32,988 nt of DNA from Acidimicrobiales bacterium (GCA_020628065.1 JAHDFR010000005.1:76397-109384); one strand, 5' to 3'. Shown: positions 6,754 through 16,145, counted from the stretch's first letter. Numbers and translations: made by a program. The notes: generated by a model from the letters alone, not told the origin.

Positions 6754-8532
6754 CTAGCGCCTTGAGGCCACCCATTTCATGAACTTCTTTTCGGTCCAAC
6801 TGTTGACCACCAACTGTCGGGGAGCCCACCCGCGCTGGGCGGTCTGAACGCCGTATTCCATGCGGCCTAACTCCGAGGTGTGGTGGCTGTCGGTATTGAT
6901 GACCAGCTTCACCCCCATGTCCACCGCCTTGCGAACAACGTTGGAAGCGGCGTCGAGGCGTTGAAGGGCCCCGTTGACCTCCAGGGCGACGTCGTTGGCG
7001 ATCAGGGCCGCAAGTACTTCGTCGTAGTCAATTTCAATTCCGGGGCGACGACCGATGTATCGTCCCGTCAGGTGGCCGATGGAATTGACCGTGGGATCCT
7101 CGATAGCGGCAATCAGACGCCGAGTCTGTTCCTGCTTTGGTAGGTCGAAGTGTGAGTGCACCGAGGCCACGGTGTACTCGAACTCTGCCCTGAAGTCGGG
7201 GTCGTAGTCCAAGCCTCCGTCCGGTCCAATGTTCAGCTCGCAACCAAACAGCAGTCGCATCTTTGGATACGAGGCTTGGAGCTGATTGATCTTGTCCCGG
7301 TGTTCTTCCATCTCGGCCTGGGTGGATCCGTTGATGGCCAGATCCTCACCGTGGTCGGTAATGGCCAAGTAGCTGTACCCCTGATCGTTTGCGGACGCCA
7401 CCATGTCCTCCAGGGAGGATCGGCCGTCGCCTGATCGGTCGGTGTGGTAGTGCAGGTCGCCGCGGATGTGCTTCCGCTCGATTACTTCCGGCAGGTCATC
7501 GCTGTCAGCGGCGGCCACCTCGCCGGTTCCTTCCCTCATGGGCGGTGGTATGAACTTCAGGTCAAGGGCTTCGTAGATACCAGCCTCAGTCTCGGCTGCC
7601 ACCAGGGTCTGGTCATCGTCCCCGGCGCTGGCAAAGAGGCCGTATTCGTTCAGCAGGAGACCTCGGTCAATAGCCCGTTGTCGCAGAGCGATGTTGTGGG
7701 CCTTGGAACCGGTGAAGTACATGATCGCTGCGCCGAACTGTCCCGGCTCAACCACCCGGACATCCACCTGCAATCCGGCACTGGTGAGAAAGGAGGTTTT
7801 GGTTGATCCGCTCAGGAGTACCTCGTCCACGTCCGGTAGGGCCACGACGGCGGCCATGATGTCGTCGGGTTTGGTCGAGGCCACGGTGATATCGACGTCG
7901 CCAATGGTCTCGGCCATCCGGCGCAGACTGCCGCAGTAGCGGACATCCACAACCGACGGATGTTCCGACAGGCGCTCAACCATTCGCTCGGCGACTCCCA
8001 TGACGTCGGCCACCGGCGTGCGATTGTCCTTGCCCCCGAGGCCGAGTCGCTCAATTGCGCTCTTGATCTTGTTCTCGCTGGCTGCGCCCATTCTGGGCAG
8101 TGTCCTGATCTGTTCTTCGTCGAGTGCCCGTCGTAGGTCCTCAAGGTTCTGAATGCCGAGCTCATTGCGCATGGCTTTGAGCGTCTTGGGCCCGACGCCG
8201 GGAATCTTCGCCAAGTCGGCGAATTCACGAGGGTAGGCCTGCCGAAGCGCCTCGAGTTTGTCGACCGACCCGGTATCGAGGAACTGTCGAATCTTAGAAG
8301 CAGTCGACTTGCCGACGCCGTCCAAACGCGCCAGGCCCGCCGCCGACAGAGGTCGGAGGTCGGTGGTGCTTGCTTCGACGGCCAGCGATGCCTTCTCGTA
8401 AGCCCTGACCTTGAACGATTGAGGGCTCTCTTCCTCCAGCGTGGTCAGGCGGGCGAGCTCATCGAGCATCTCCTTCACCGCCCGGGCCGCATCCTCACTG
8501 GAGTTGAACCTGCTATCCGGCGTATCGGTCAT
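6754..8532 (-). CDS. polX: DNA polymerase/3'-5' exonuclease PolX
   Basis: A 592-residue bacterial family X DNA polymerase for gap-filling repair. The N-terminal 8-kDa-like region holds helix-hairpin-helix motifs LDGVGKSTASKI and IPGVGPKTLKAM, near residues 70 and 112. The palm has GSLRRMAETIGDVDI with the two metal-binding aspartates and LQVDVRV with the third. FTGSKAHN is typical of the dNTP-binding region. The C-terminal PHP exonuclease domain has DLHYHTDRSGDG, ITDHGED, CELNIG, SVHSHFD, GHLTGR and NTDSHH, so its metal ligands look intact. The length is normal for bacterial PolX. It is convergent with the MDMPI-like gene and divergent from the hydroxypyruvate isomerase-like gene. No clear ribosome-binding site precedes the ATG at 8532. 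Confidence 0.96.
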   Translation of the reverse strand: MTDTPDSRFNSSEDAARAVKEMLDELARLTTLEEESPQSFKVRAYEKASLAVEASTTDLRPLSAAGLARLDGVGKSTASKIRQFLDTGSVDKLEALRQAYPREFADLAKIPGVGPKTLKAMRNELGIQNLEDLRRALDEEQIRTLPRMGAASENKIKSAIERLGLGGKDNRTPVADVMGVAERMVERLSEHPSVVDVRYCGSLRRMAETIGDVDITVASTKPDDIMAAVVALPDVDEVLLSGSTKTSFLTSAGLQVDVRVVEPGQFGAAIMYFTGSKAHNIALRQRAIDRGLLLNEYGLFASAGDDDQTLVAAETEAGIYEALDLKFIPPPMREGTGEVAAADSDDLPEVIERKHIRGDLHYHTDRSGDGRSSLEDMVASANDQGYSYLAITDHGEDLAINGSTQAEMEEHRDKINQLQASYPKMRLLFGCELNIGPDGGLDYDPDFRAEFEYTVASVHSHFDLPKQEQTRRLIAAIEDPTVNSIGHLTGRYIGRRPGIEIDYDEVLAALIANDVALEVNGALQRLDAASNVVRKAVDMGVKLVINTDSHHTSELGRMEYGVQTAQRGWAPRQLVVNSWTEKKFMKWVASRR

Positions 8533-8618
8533 TCAGTCACAACTACCGTCGCTCGGCCCAAAAGCAAAGGCAATCACCCTGATCCAGTCGGCCGGAGGCG
8601 GTAGCCGGGGTGGACAGT

Positions 8619-8659
8619 CCCACAGCCTGACGACGGCCAACTCCGTCGTGAGTTGTGGG
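8619..8659. promoter_or_regulatory. Long imperfect inverted repeat in a divergent intergenic region
   Basis: The left arm CCCACAGCCTGACGACGG (8619-8636) and right arm CCGTCGTGAGTTGTGGG (8643-8659) are complementary except for a central mismatch and bulge, with a six-base loop. It lies between the divergent starts of polX (8532) and the hydroxypyruvate isomerase-like gene (8717), so it is not at a gene end. It may be an operator or a leader-RNA structure of either gene. Confidence 0.7.
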
Positions 8660-8716
8660 ATTGATTTATTCATACTCTAGGGTTGGGGAAGATTCGGCGA
8701 CACGGACTGCAGGCAC

Positions 8717-9481
8717 ATGAAAATTGCGGCCAATCTGGGATATCTCTGGACAGAGCTTGAGCTGTGCGATGCCATTCGCCAGGCTCAGCGGTATGGGTTT
8801 GACGCCGTCGAATTCCACTGGCCTTACATCACCCACGCCCTGGACGTAGCGCTCACGTTGGAAGAGCTTGGCGTCCCGCTTGTATGTCTCAATACGGTGG
8901 CCGGCGACCTGCCCGCCGGTGAGTTCGGGCTTGCCGCCCTGCCCGGCCGTGAACAGCAGGCCCGGGCGGCAATCGACAAGGCCTTTGCCTATGCGGCAGA
9001 CTCCTCGGCATCGGCAATTCACGTTCTGGCCGGGGTGGCCGAGGGGAAGCAGGCGGCGGACACCTACTTGGCCAACCTTCGTTACGCCGCCGATCAGGGT
9101 GAGGCCTACGGCGTAGGTGTCTTGATCGAGCCTATTTCGTCGCACGCTCGGCCGGGATATTTTCTCCGGACAGTGAATCAGGCCGCTGATGTCATCGACC
9201 AACTGCCGACCGACAACGTGTCGATCATGTTCGACTGTTTCCACGCTGTGCACGAGGGCTATGAGCTGCTGACAACCATCGAGAGGTTCCTCCCTCGAAT
9301 TGGCCATATCCAATTCAGCTCGATTCCGGATCGCTCCGAACCAGACCACGGCGACGTCAATTACGCTGCTCTTATCCCCGCCGTCGTCGATTTGGGATAC
9401 GACGGTTTCTTCGGGGCCGAGTACATGCCGTCAACCACCACCATCGACGGGTTGAGCTGGCTGGAGGACATGAAGGGCTAG
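8717..9481 (+). CDS. hyi: Hydroxypyruvate isomerase family TIM-barrel protein
   Basis: A 254-residue xylose-isomerase-like TIM barrel that closely follows Hyi, which interconverts hydroxypyruvate and tartronate semialdehyde. Recognisable blocks in order are GFDAVEFHWPY, NTVAGDLPAGEFGLAALPGRE, VLIEPISSHARPGYFL (with the first catalytic glutamate), MFDCFHAVHEGYEL, IGHIQFSSIPDRSEPDHGDVNY and GYDGFFGAEYMPSTTTIDGLSW (with the second glutamate). The spacing and length are those of the family. No glyoxylate carboligase or tartronate semialdehyde reductase neighbours it, so the pathway is not confirmed and a related sugar or keto acid may be the substrate. The ATG at 8717 fits the conserved N-terminus; no strong ribosome-binding site is visible. 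Confidence 0.88.
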   Translation: MKIAANLGYLWTELELCDAIRQAQRYGFDAVEFHWPYITHALDVALTLEELGVPLVCLNTVAGDLPAGEFGLAALPGREQQARAAIDKAFAYAADSSASAIHVLAGVAEGKQAADTYLANLRYAADQGEAYGVGVLIEPISSHARPGYFLRTVNQAADVIDQLPTDNVSIMFDCFHAVHEGYELLTTIERFLPRIGHIQFSSIPDRSEPDHGDVNYAALIPAVVDLGYDGFFGAEYMPSTTTIDGLSWLEDMKG

Positions 9482-9667
9482 CCCGCGACAATTTCGGCCT
9501 ACGGTGCGTCTATTTCCTAGTCGGCCCCTGAAGCTGTGGGCTCAGGGCCGGTCGGTCACGGCAGGTCAAGTCGGCCTGCGATTACTACGTGGCCCCGTTG
9601 CTCCCGCGCTCGCTCCGCCTATCCGAGCGAACGCCGAACGGGATTATGCACAAGGGAGATGCAAACC

Positions 9668-10420
9668 GTGAATACAAGCAAGGAACTCGCAGCTGAGTTC
9701 TTCGGAACACTCTGGCTCGTCCTCGGTGGTTGTGGGTCGGCAATTTTCGCCGCCCAATTCCTCACCGGTGACGGCGCCTGGGACCTTGGGATCGGCCTAT
9801 TGGGCGTCAGCCTGGCGTTCGGTCTCACCGTTGTCACCGGCGCCTACGCTCTGGGTCACATTTCCGGCGGCCACTTCAACCCGGCGGTGACGCTGGGTCT
9901 GGTCGCGGGCGGAAAGTTCCCGGCAGCCAAGGTTGTTCAGTACATCGTGGCCCAGGTGCTCGGTGCCCTGGTCGCCGGCCTGGTCATCTACGCCATCGTC
10001 AGCGGTCAGGACGGCTGGGCGGGAATCGGCGAAGGAGCCGGAACGTTTGCCACCAACGGCTACGGCACCGACGGCTCTCCGGGTGGTTACAACGCTCTGT
10101 CGGTCTTCATCGCCGAGGCGGTGTTGACAGCTTTGTTCTTGATGGTCATCCTCGGAGCGACCGCCAAGCGTGCAGCTGCCGGAATGGGTGGTCTCGCCAT
10201 CGGCTTGATGCTCACTTTGATCCATCTGGTGTCCATTCCGATCAGCAATACCAGTGTGAACCCGGCTCGATCCACCTCGCAGGCCATTGTTGCCGCCATC
10301 TTTGGTGACGGTGTGACAACTCCAGTCGCTCAGCTGTGGATGTTCTGGGTTGCCCCGATCGTTGGGGCCGTCATTGGTGGCACCCTCTATCGTTCGCTGC
10401 TGGACACCGACGACGTCTAG
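9668..10420 (+). CDS. aqpZ: Aquaporin (AqpZ-like MIP channel)
   Basis: A 250-residue channel of the major intrinsic protein family with six hydrophobic helices. The two pore half-helices are [11 protein letters not shown] near residue 65 and SVNPARST near residue 200; both NPA boxes are intact. GGCGSA in the first helix and [10 protein letters not shown] favour a water channel of the AqpZ type over a glycerol facilitator. The open frame extends back to 9536, but that extension is not aquaporin-like. An ATG at 9659 touches the aagggag ribosome-binding site (9652-9658), so the GTG at 9668, nine bases from it, is the better start. A strong terminator follows about 80 bases after the stop. Confidence 0.93.
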   Translation: MNTSKELAAEFFGTLWLVLGGCGSAIFAAQFLTGDGAWDLGIGLLGVSLAFGLTVVTGAYALGHISGGHFNPAVTLGLVAGGKFPAAKVVQYIVAQVLGALVAGLVIYAIVSGQDGWAGIGEGAGTFATNGYGTDGSPGGYNALSVFIAEAVLTALFLMVILGATAKRAAAGMGGLAIGLMLTLIHLVSIPISNTSVNPARSTSQAIVAAIFGDGVTTPVAQLWMFWVAPIVGAVIGGTLYRSLLDTDDV

Positions 10421-10502
10421 TGGGGAACTGGAGTTAACCTCCAGCACCATTAGGGATCTCCGGTCACATCGCCGTGTAGATGTCTAGTGGAAGACCAAGT
10501 TA

Positions 10503-10534
10503 AAAGGGCCGGACGGGTCGCCGTCCGGCCCTTT
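10503..10534 (+). terminator. Strong intrinsic terminator after aquaporin
   Basis: AAAGGGCCGGACGG (10503-10516) and CCGTCCGGCCCTTT (10521-10534) form a perfect 14-bp stem with a GTCG loop. The stem ends in TTT followed by GTCGTC. It lies 83 bases after the aquaporin stop and before the SNF2 gene, so it should end aquaporin transcription. Confidence 0.92.
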
Positions 10535-10775
10535 GTCGTCCCCGTCGCACCAATGGCTCGATTCCGGGGTATGTTGGCCAACAGCCTCGCCGTGAGGTAG
10601 CATTACTTTGTGGCGCTGAGCGGGCGCCAACTTCCGGGGCAGTGCTGGCCCGGAACGGCGATGTTGTTGGTGGTTGCAGCCAACGTCCGCTGAAACAGGC
10701 TCCCAGCACGTAGGTCTGGCGCACACGTCGCATTGGCGAGGTGCGTCACAGGCAATTTGGAGAGACAACACCACT
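10535..10775. other. Intergenic region upstream of the SNF2 gene
   Basis: These 241 bases separate the aquaporin terminator from the SNF2 start. The SNF2 frame is open from 10674, but its first 34 residues are low-complexity and the better start is the ATG at 10776 with ggagag upstream. The region must hold the SNF2 promoter. I see no convincing -35/-10 pair, RNA gene or repeat. Confidence 0.6.
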
Positions 10776-13700
10776 ATGAACGCGGCTGCATTGCCGGTTT
10801 CGCCCAGTGAATTTGTTGAGGTGGTTCAAGCACACCTCGACGAGCGCGCCTCTGACGATCAGTTGGCGCTGCTGGATGACAATCGCAAGGCTTGGGCGTC
10901 GGCACTACTCCGTCTGCTCGACGACACCGTCATGGCCATCGACCGAGTTAACCAACGTCTGCAGGGTGCCGAGCGCAGCCTGGTGGTGGCCGACTTCGAG
11001 CAGGAGCGAAAGCGTATTGACGAGGTTCTGACCACCCTCATCGGACCAGTTCAAGAATCTGTATCCCGCCAGCCTCAGGTAAAAGAGGAAACGTCGCTTC
11101 CAGCCGGAACCGTTCAGCTTCAGCTGTCCTGGACCCCAGGCCGCGTTGTTGCCTGGGCCGCCGGATATCGGGCAGGCGCAGCCGACGAGGAAGGGCTCAA
11201 CGAGCTGTTGGCTTCGTTGGGTGCCGACTCCATCGGCTGGGAGCCCTACAACCCGGTCAAGATCCCCAACCAGGGTCGAGCGGTGTCGGTATCGGCTCCG
11301 ATTCGGGCATGTCTTGGATGGCTGGTGGCCCAGCGCGCCGCCGTCGACAACGATTCGGCCGGCGCCAGCGTGGCGTGGATGGGGCATATGACGGCGTTGG
11401 CCGTTCGACTTGCCACCCAAGGCCGCGTGGTACCACAACTGAAGAAGGCTCGCCGTACCGCAGCGACGCCCAAAGGTGACGAGGGATCTTCACCGTTCGA
11501 AGTTCGGTGGACCCCGGCGCTGCTCAACTCCGAGGAACACTCTGCCCTTGCCAAGTCGCTGCCGGGCTCGGTGGGGGTAATCGAGAGCCGCCCCGATGCG
11601 GCGGCGATGACCGATGCCATCCTTTCCGACCTGGTCACGGCTATTTGTCACGAAGCGGCCGGCCGGCTCGATGTCCCGGCCCCGCCGCCTGATCCCAGTA
11701 CCAAAGCTGATGTCGCCGAGAGTTTCCTGGCGTTGCTCGACGGCACACCCTTCCTGGCTCCGAGCCGAATGGGCTCGGAGTTGGCACGGCGCATCGACCA
11801 GTGGACGAAGCCGGTTACGTCGGTGAAGCAGTTCCAGTTGGTCATTCAACTTGATCCACCAGACGACTCAAATGCCTGGTATCTGTCGGTGCTCGCCCCG
11901 GGAACGGAGGGGCGCCTGCTTCCGGTTGAACAGGTGATGGTCAACTCACCGGCCGCTCGACGAAAGGAAGTGGAGCAGGAGCTTTCTCGTCTAGAGCGTC
12001 TTTATCCAGAACTGCTGAGGCCCGGTGCCCGTCGGCGAGGCGAGGTGGTGCTCAGCCAAGATGAGGCCTGGCAGCTGATGACGGTTGACGGAGCAGTTTT
12101 GATGGCGTCGGGTTACGACGTTCGGGCCCCGGCGTTGTCTAAGAAGCGGCCCAGCCCGGCACTGCGGCTCACGTCAGAAGACGCTCAAGAGAGCGTTGTC
12201 GGTGCACAGCAGCTCGCCAACGTTCGATGGAGCGTCGTTTTCGACGACGTCGAGTTGACCGCCGACGATATTGAGGATCTGGCTTCGCAGGCCAGACCGT
12301 TGGTCAAGAGCGATGGTCGTTGGGTAGAGCTTGACAAGGCAGACTTGGCCGAGGCGGCGGCTGCTTTGGCCGAGCGGGCCGATCAGTCAAGAATGAGTGG
12401 CGCTGACATGCTGCGCCATGTGCTCGGTTTGGACGGAACCCCGTTCTCCGGTGGTGTTTCGCTCGCCGGCGACGGTTGGGCCGCCGACCTTCTGCAGAGC
12501 GCCGCCAACCTTCCAGAGGATCCGCCGACAACGATGGAAGGTTTCAGCGGCGAACTGCGGACCTACCAAGCGGAGGCCCGGACGTGGCTGTCATTCCTTG
12601 ATGACGCCGGTCTCGGCGGTTGTCTCGCTTTGGATATGGGTCTGGGCAAGACACCCACGATGCTGGCCCACATCATGACCACAGCCGGCAATGGCCCGGC
12701 GCTGGTTATCGCTCCACCGGCCGTGGTCGGCAACTGGGCGTCAGAAGCGGCCAAGTTCGTGTCGGACCTGAACGTTCTGGTCCATCACGGACCAAGCCGA
12801 GCCTCGACCGGCGAGATTGCCGCTGCCGTTGAAGGGCGTGATCTGATCATCACGACCTACGGAACAGCGGTGCGGGACATGAATGATCTGGAGAAGATCC
12901 AGTGGGACAAGATTGTCTTGGATGAGGCTCAGGCCATCAAGAACCCGGCATCGGAAACCGCCCAGACGCTTCGACGGCTTGAGGCGCGGACTCGGGTTGC
13001 CCTAACTGGCACCCCGATCGAAAACGGCCTTGGCGACTTGTGGGCCATTATTGACTTCACCAACCCGGGCCTGGTTGGGCCACGGGCCGCCTTTGTGGCC
13101 AACTTGTCGGCCAATGGTGAGGGCAGCGCCGAGCGTGCATTGCGAGCCCTCAACGGGATTCTGGTGTTCCGCCGGACCAAGGCCGAGCCCAGTATCGCCG
13201 CCGAGTTGCCGGACCGGATTGATGAGCTTGATCACTGCGCCATGACGCCTGAGCAGATCGGGCTCTATCAGGCTGTACTCGACAACCTGTTGGTTGAGAC
13301 CACAAAAGATGACGGATCACCCCGTCAAAAGGGAGCTGTGCTGGCCGCCATCACGGCGCTGAAGCAGATCTGCAACCATCCCGTTGCCTACCGGTCCGAT
13401 GATGAGTCGCTCGAGGGACGCTCGGGCAAGCTGGCCCGCCTCAATCAAATCGTCGACAACGTCTTTACCTCCGGTGAGCGCATGCTGATCTTCACCCACT
13501 TCGCCACGTGGGGTGAGAAGCTTGCGACATATCTGTCCGACCGGACGGGGCTTCCGATTGGCTGTTACCACGGCGGACTGACGCGTACGGCTCGGGACAA
13601 GATGGTTGATGAGTTCCAGTCAGGTGAGGGGCCCGGTGCGATGGTGCTTTCCCTCAAGGCCGGAGGAACCGGTCTGAATCTGACCGCGGCCAGCCACGTC

Positions 13701-14123
13701 GTCCTCTATGACCGCTGGTGGAACCCGGCAGTTGAGGACCAGGCCCGAGATCGGGTGTGGCGCATTGGGCAGAAGAACACGGTTATCTGTCATCGCCTGG
13801 TTTGCCCTGGAACCGTCGACGAACGGGTCGAGGAAGTGGTGGCCGGCAAGCGACAAATCGCTGAGATGGTCTTGCCGAAGTCAAGCTCGGTGGACGACCT
13901 TGACGCTGAACAGCTGAGGGTGGCCCTTGGTCTCAATCCCGACTTGTTGGTAGCCGATCTTGACACCGATGCTTATGAGGCTCCGTCCCAGGATTTTGGA
14001 GCGGAGGAGTCCGATGAGGCCGGACCGACACCGTCGGAGGGCGGAGAGCCCGGGGCCGGTGACGACGCAACCGAGGTTGTCGACAAAGAAGCCGACGACC
14101 CTGTACTGGCCCGCCAGGGCTGA
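10776..14123 (+). CDS. SNF2-family DNA-dependent ATPase/helicase (HelZ-like)
   Basis: A 1115-residue protein. Residues 1 to ~570 form the long N-terminal region seen in bacterial SNF2 proteins of the HelZ type. The RecA-like core follows: ALDMGLGKT (Walker A, near residue 625), DEAQAIKNP (Walker B, near 715), LTGTPIENGLGDLW (motif III), IFTHFATWGEKL, LKAGGTGLNLTAASHVVLYDRWWNP and DQARDRVWRIGQ (motifs V and VI). It should translocate on double-stranded DNA and remodel protein-DNA or nucleic-acid complexes; its cellular role is not established. The last ~60 residues are unusually acidic (QDFGAEESDEAG, GAGDDATEVVDKEADD) and look disordered. The ATG at 10776 is preceded by ggagag. A small, strongly basic protein gene follows 42 bases later and is probably cotranscribed. 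Confidence 0.93.
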   Translation: MNAAALPVSPSEFVEVVQAHLDERASDDQLALLDDNRKAWASALLRLLDDTVMAIDRVNQRLQGAERSLVVADFEQERKRIDEVLTTLIGPVQESVSRQPQVKEETSLPAGTVQLQLSWTPGRVVAWAAGYRAGAADEEGLNELLASLGADSIGWEPYNPVKIPNQGRAVSVSAPIRACLGWLVAQRAAVDNDSAGASVAWMGHMTALAVRLATQGRVVPQLKKARRTAATPKGDEGSSPFEVRWTPALLNSEEHSALAKSLPGSVGVIESRPDAAAMTDAILSDLVTAICHEAAGRLDVPAPPPDPSTKADVAESFLALLDGTPFLAPSRMGSELARRIDQWTKPVTSVKQFQLVIQLDPPDDSNAWYLSVLAPGTEGRLLPVEQVMVNSPAARRKEVEQELSRLERLYPELLRPGARRRGEVVLSQDEAWQLMTVDGAVLMASGYDVRAPALSKKRPSPALRLTSEDAQESVVGAQQLANVRWSVVFDDVELTADDIEDLASQARPLVKSDGRWVELDKADLAEAAAALAERADQSRMSGADMLRHVLGLDGTPFSGGVSLAGDGWAADLLQSAANLPEDPPTTMEGFSGELRTYQAEARTWLSFLDDAGLGGCLALDMGLGKTPTMLAHIMTTAGNGPALVIAPPAVVGNWASEAAKFVSDLNVLVHHGPSRASTGEIAAAVEGRDLIITTYGTAVRDMNDLEKIQWDKIVLDEAQAIKNPASETAQTLRRLEARTRVALTGTPIENGLGDLWAIIDFTNPGLVGPRAAFVANLSANGEGSAERALRALNGILVFRRTKAEPSIAAELPDRIDELDHCAMTPEQIGLYQAVLDNLLVETTKDDGSPRQKGAVLAAITALKQICNHPVAYRSDDESLEGRSGKLARLNQIVDNVFTSGERMLIFTHFATWGEKLATYLSDRTGLPIGCYHGGLTRTARDKMVDEFQSGEGPGAMVLSLKAGGTGLNLTAASHVVLYDRWWNPAVEDQARDRVWRIGQKNTVICHRLVCPGTVDERVEEVVAGKRQIAEMVLPKSSSVDDLDAEQLRVALGLNPDLLVADLDTDAYEAPSQDFGAEESDEAGPTPSEGGEPGAGDDATEVVDKEADDPVLARQG

Positions 14124-14165
14124 CCGTTGGGGCCAACGTCGGTGGAAGAACCAGATAGGTAGGAC

Positions 14166-14513
14166 ATGGCAGCTAAACGACCTCGAAAGGCCTCCGGCCA
14201 AAAGGCTTCGAATCAGAAGTCTTCCGGGAAGAACAAGGGTGGCTCCAGGCGCAAGAAGAAGACCGGCAAGGTCAATGCCGTCAACGCCACCCAGTTCTGG
14301 GGGGCGAAGGAGGACTTGCCTGATGCTGACGTCGAAGCTCTCGTTTCGACCTACCCGCAGGCGATCGTAAAGTCCCTCGGCCGACCACCGTTGTCGGGCC
14401 ATCAGAACGCGTCTGAGCACTACTTCGCCGCCGTGTACGAGCGGACGGTGGTGCTGGGGTCGGCCTTGGCTGCCGCCGGTGACCTGATCGAGGCCGAGGA
14501 GCTGACGCGGTAG
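14166..14513 (+). CDS. Small basic-tailed hypothetical protein, downstream of SNF2
   Basis: A 115-residue protein I do not recognise. Residues 1-40 are almost all K, R, S, G and Q (AAKRPRKASGQK, SRRKKKTGK), a disordered nucleic-acid-binding type of tail. Residues 45-115 are a folded-looking helical region beginning NATQFWGAKEDLPD and ending AAAGDLIEAEELTR, with LSGHQNASEHYFAAVYERTVVLGSALAAA in segments between. The start has aggtaggac just upstream. Its place behind the SNF2 gene, whose own C-terminal tail is acidic, suggests a partner or DNA-targeting subunit; this is inference. Confidence 0.78.
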   Translation: MAAKRPRKASGQKASNQKSSGKNKGGSRRKKKTGKVNAVNATQFWGAKEDLPDADVEALVSTYPQAIVKSLGRPPLSGHQNASEHYFAAVYERTVVLGSALAAAGDLIEAEELTR

Positions 14514-14544
14514 CACCCGGCTGCAACCGCCTCCGCCTCTGGTC

Positions 14545-15999
14545 TCAGCTTCGCCCTGATGGCGACCTGCCGTGGAGCACCCGGTTAATGCGTTGGTTGG
14601 ATTCTTCCACCGCTTCGGCGAAGCGAGGAGCGTGGACGGCGGGGGAGAAGTAGTCTCCCTGGCACTGGTCGACACCGTAGGCTCGTGCTGCGGCCAGCTG
14701 TTGTTCTGTTTCCACCCGCGTCGCCGTCACGACGAGACCGCGTTGGTCGGCCAGTTCGACGACAGCCTCTGCCAAGCGGTTGACGACCTTGTCATGGCCC
14801 AGCAGCTTGGTGAATGTTCCGGTCAGGTTCAATCCGGCCAGAGGAAGATGGCGTAGGCGCTCGATGGAGAGCGACATTGGGTGCAGGCCATCGATGATGA
14901 ACTGACAGTCCTGGTCGGCGAGTCTGTGTAGCACCCGTCTGACAACAGGCAAATCGAGTGATCTTGACTCCGGTAGCTCCAGAAGCAGCTCGGTGGTGGG
15001 GAATAGTCGTCGAAGCTCCCGCAGAGAGGGTTCAAACGACCGGTGGCAGAGCTCAACCGGCGCCACGTTGCAGTAGACCTCCCGATTGGTCAGGAGATCA
15101 GTGTCGCTCCAGACTTGAGCGGCCTGCATGGCGTTGAGCCGGAGTCGCCGTCCCATCGCCGGAAGCTCTCCGGCTTGCTCGGCGATGGACAGCAGCTCGT
15201 CGTTGGACATAGGCCCACGTTGCCAGTGATACCAGCGAGCAAGTGCCTCGACTCCGACGACTGGTCCGCCCAGAGTTCGACGTGCTTGGTAACTGAGACG
15301 GATGTCGTTACGATCGACGGCCGCTATCAGGTCCGTCGCCAAAGCTGCGGCTTCGGCTGATCTCCTGGCCACCGAACTGTCGTAGATGACAAAGGGCTGG
15401 TCGTCGCTGGTTTCCGCCAGAGCCTGGTCGGCGCAATCAATCTCGGGAAGGCCGGAGTCGGCCAGTCGCTCCACCGTTGGCCGGTCGCCGAGGAACGCCA
15501 TTCCCACCCTGAAGTCAACCAACGCCGTGTGATCGTTTCGCAACGCCATCTCGGTCATTTGGGCCAGAGCCTCCGACAGCCGGGCCTCAGTTTGCTGTCG
15601 GAACCCAGCGCCTGAGATGACACCCACGTAGTTGCGATTGCCCAATGGCCAGAGTTTGAACTGGTACTGCAACGTGTCGGCGACGGCTTTGGCCAAGTCA
15701 GCAAGGGCAGTCCCCGCTCGTTCCGGACTATGAGGTGACCAGCAGGCCAGATCGGCGATCTGCTGCTGTATGCGAACGACGGCGACATCACCAACGTCGG
15801 GATCCCATTCGGCCCGACGATCTGCTAGATACCGTTCAACATGCCTCCAAGGGCGAGCAAGATCGATTGTCGCCGATCCGGTGCTGCCAGCGCCCCTTGC
15901 ACCGTGTTGAGACGCCCTTGAGCTGCGGCGAGTTTGCGTCGACCGGGAACGTAGAGATCGAAGTGTCGGAGGCCGGATGCCGTCCTGAGGAAGGGTCAT
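14545..15999 (-). CDS. Degenerate GGDEF-EAL protein, probably not an active phosphodiesterase
   Basis: A 484-residue soluble protein. After a basic, Ser/Arg-rich N-terminus (residues 1-45), residues ~50-225 are a GGDEF-like fold with GNRNY near the place of the GGDEF signature, so not a cyclase. From about residue 230 an EAL domain begins. LSYQARR, GVEALARWYHWQRGPMSN, YCNVAPVEL and LLLELPES are retained with their Glu and Asn. However, DDFG reads DGLH, the LKID catalytic lysine position reads LNLT, and AEGVE reads ATRVE. Losing these metal-binding and catalytic residues argues against c-di-GMP hydrolysis; a c-di-GMP-binding receptor or scaffold is plausible. The ATG at 15999 has aaggag six bases upstream, so it is preferred to the one at 16026. 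No membrane or sensory domain is present. Confidence 0.85.
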   Translation of the reverse strand: MTLPQDGIRPPTLRSLRSRSTQTRRSSRASQHGARGAGSTGSATIDLARPWRHVERYLADRRAEWDPDVGDVAVVRIQQQIADLACWSPHSPERAGTALADLAKAVADTLQYQFKLWPLGNRNYVGVISGAGFRQQTEARLSEALAQMTEMALRNDHTALVDFRVGMAFLGDRPTVERLADSGLPEIDCADQALAETSDDQPFVIYDSSVARRSAEAAALATDLIAAVDRNDIRLSYQARRTLGGPVVGVEALARWYHWQRGPMSNDELLSIAEQAGELPAMGRRLRLNAMQAAQVWSDTDLLTNREVYCNVAPVELCHRSFEPSLRELRRLFPTTELLLELPESRSLDLPVVRRVLHRLADQDCQFIIDGLHPMSLSIERLRHLPLAGLNLTGTFTKLLGHDKVVNRLAEAVVELADQRGLVVTATRVETEQQLAAARAYGVDQCQGDYFSPAVHAPRFAEAVEESNQRINRVLHGRSPSGRS

Positions 16000-16145
16000 C
16001 TTTATCTCCTTGGGATCTGCGGACACGGTGGTTGGGTGCAGGACCCGATGAGCGAGCGGGTTCCAAACAGCCCAACGTTCCTATCGGTCGCCGGGTCGAA
16101 CGTATTACGGAATCCGGTCTGGTGGAATTGCCTGCCGGACAGATC

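Noticed and set aside
9536-9667. 44-residue N-terminal extension of the aquaporin
   Set aside because: It is rich in Arg/Ser/Pro, unlike aquaporins, and the aagggag site points to the GTG at 9668.
10674-10775. N-terminal extension of the SNF2 protein from 10674
   Set aside because: The 34 extra residues look non-coding, and the ATG at 10776 has a purine-rich site upstream.
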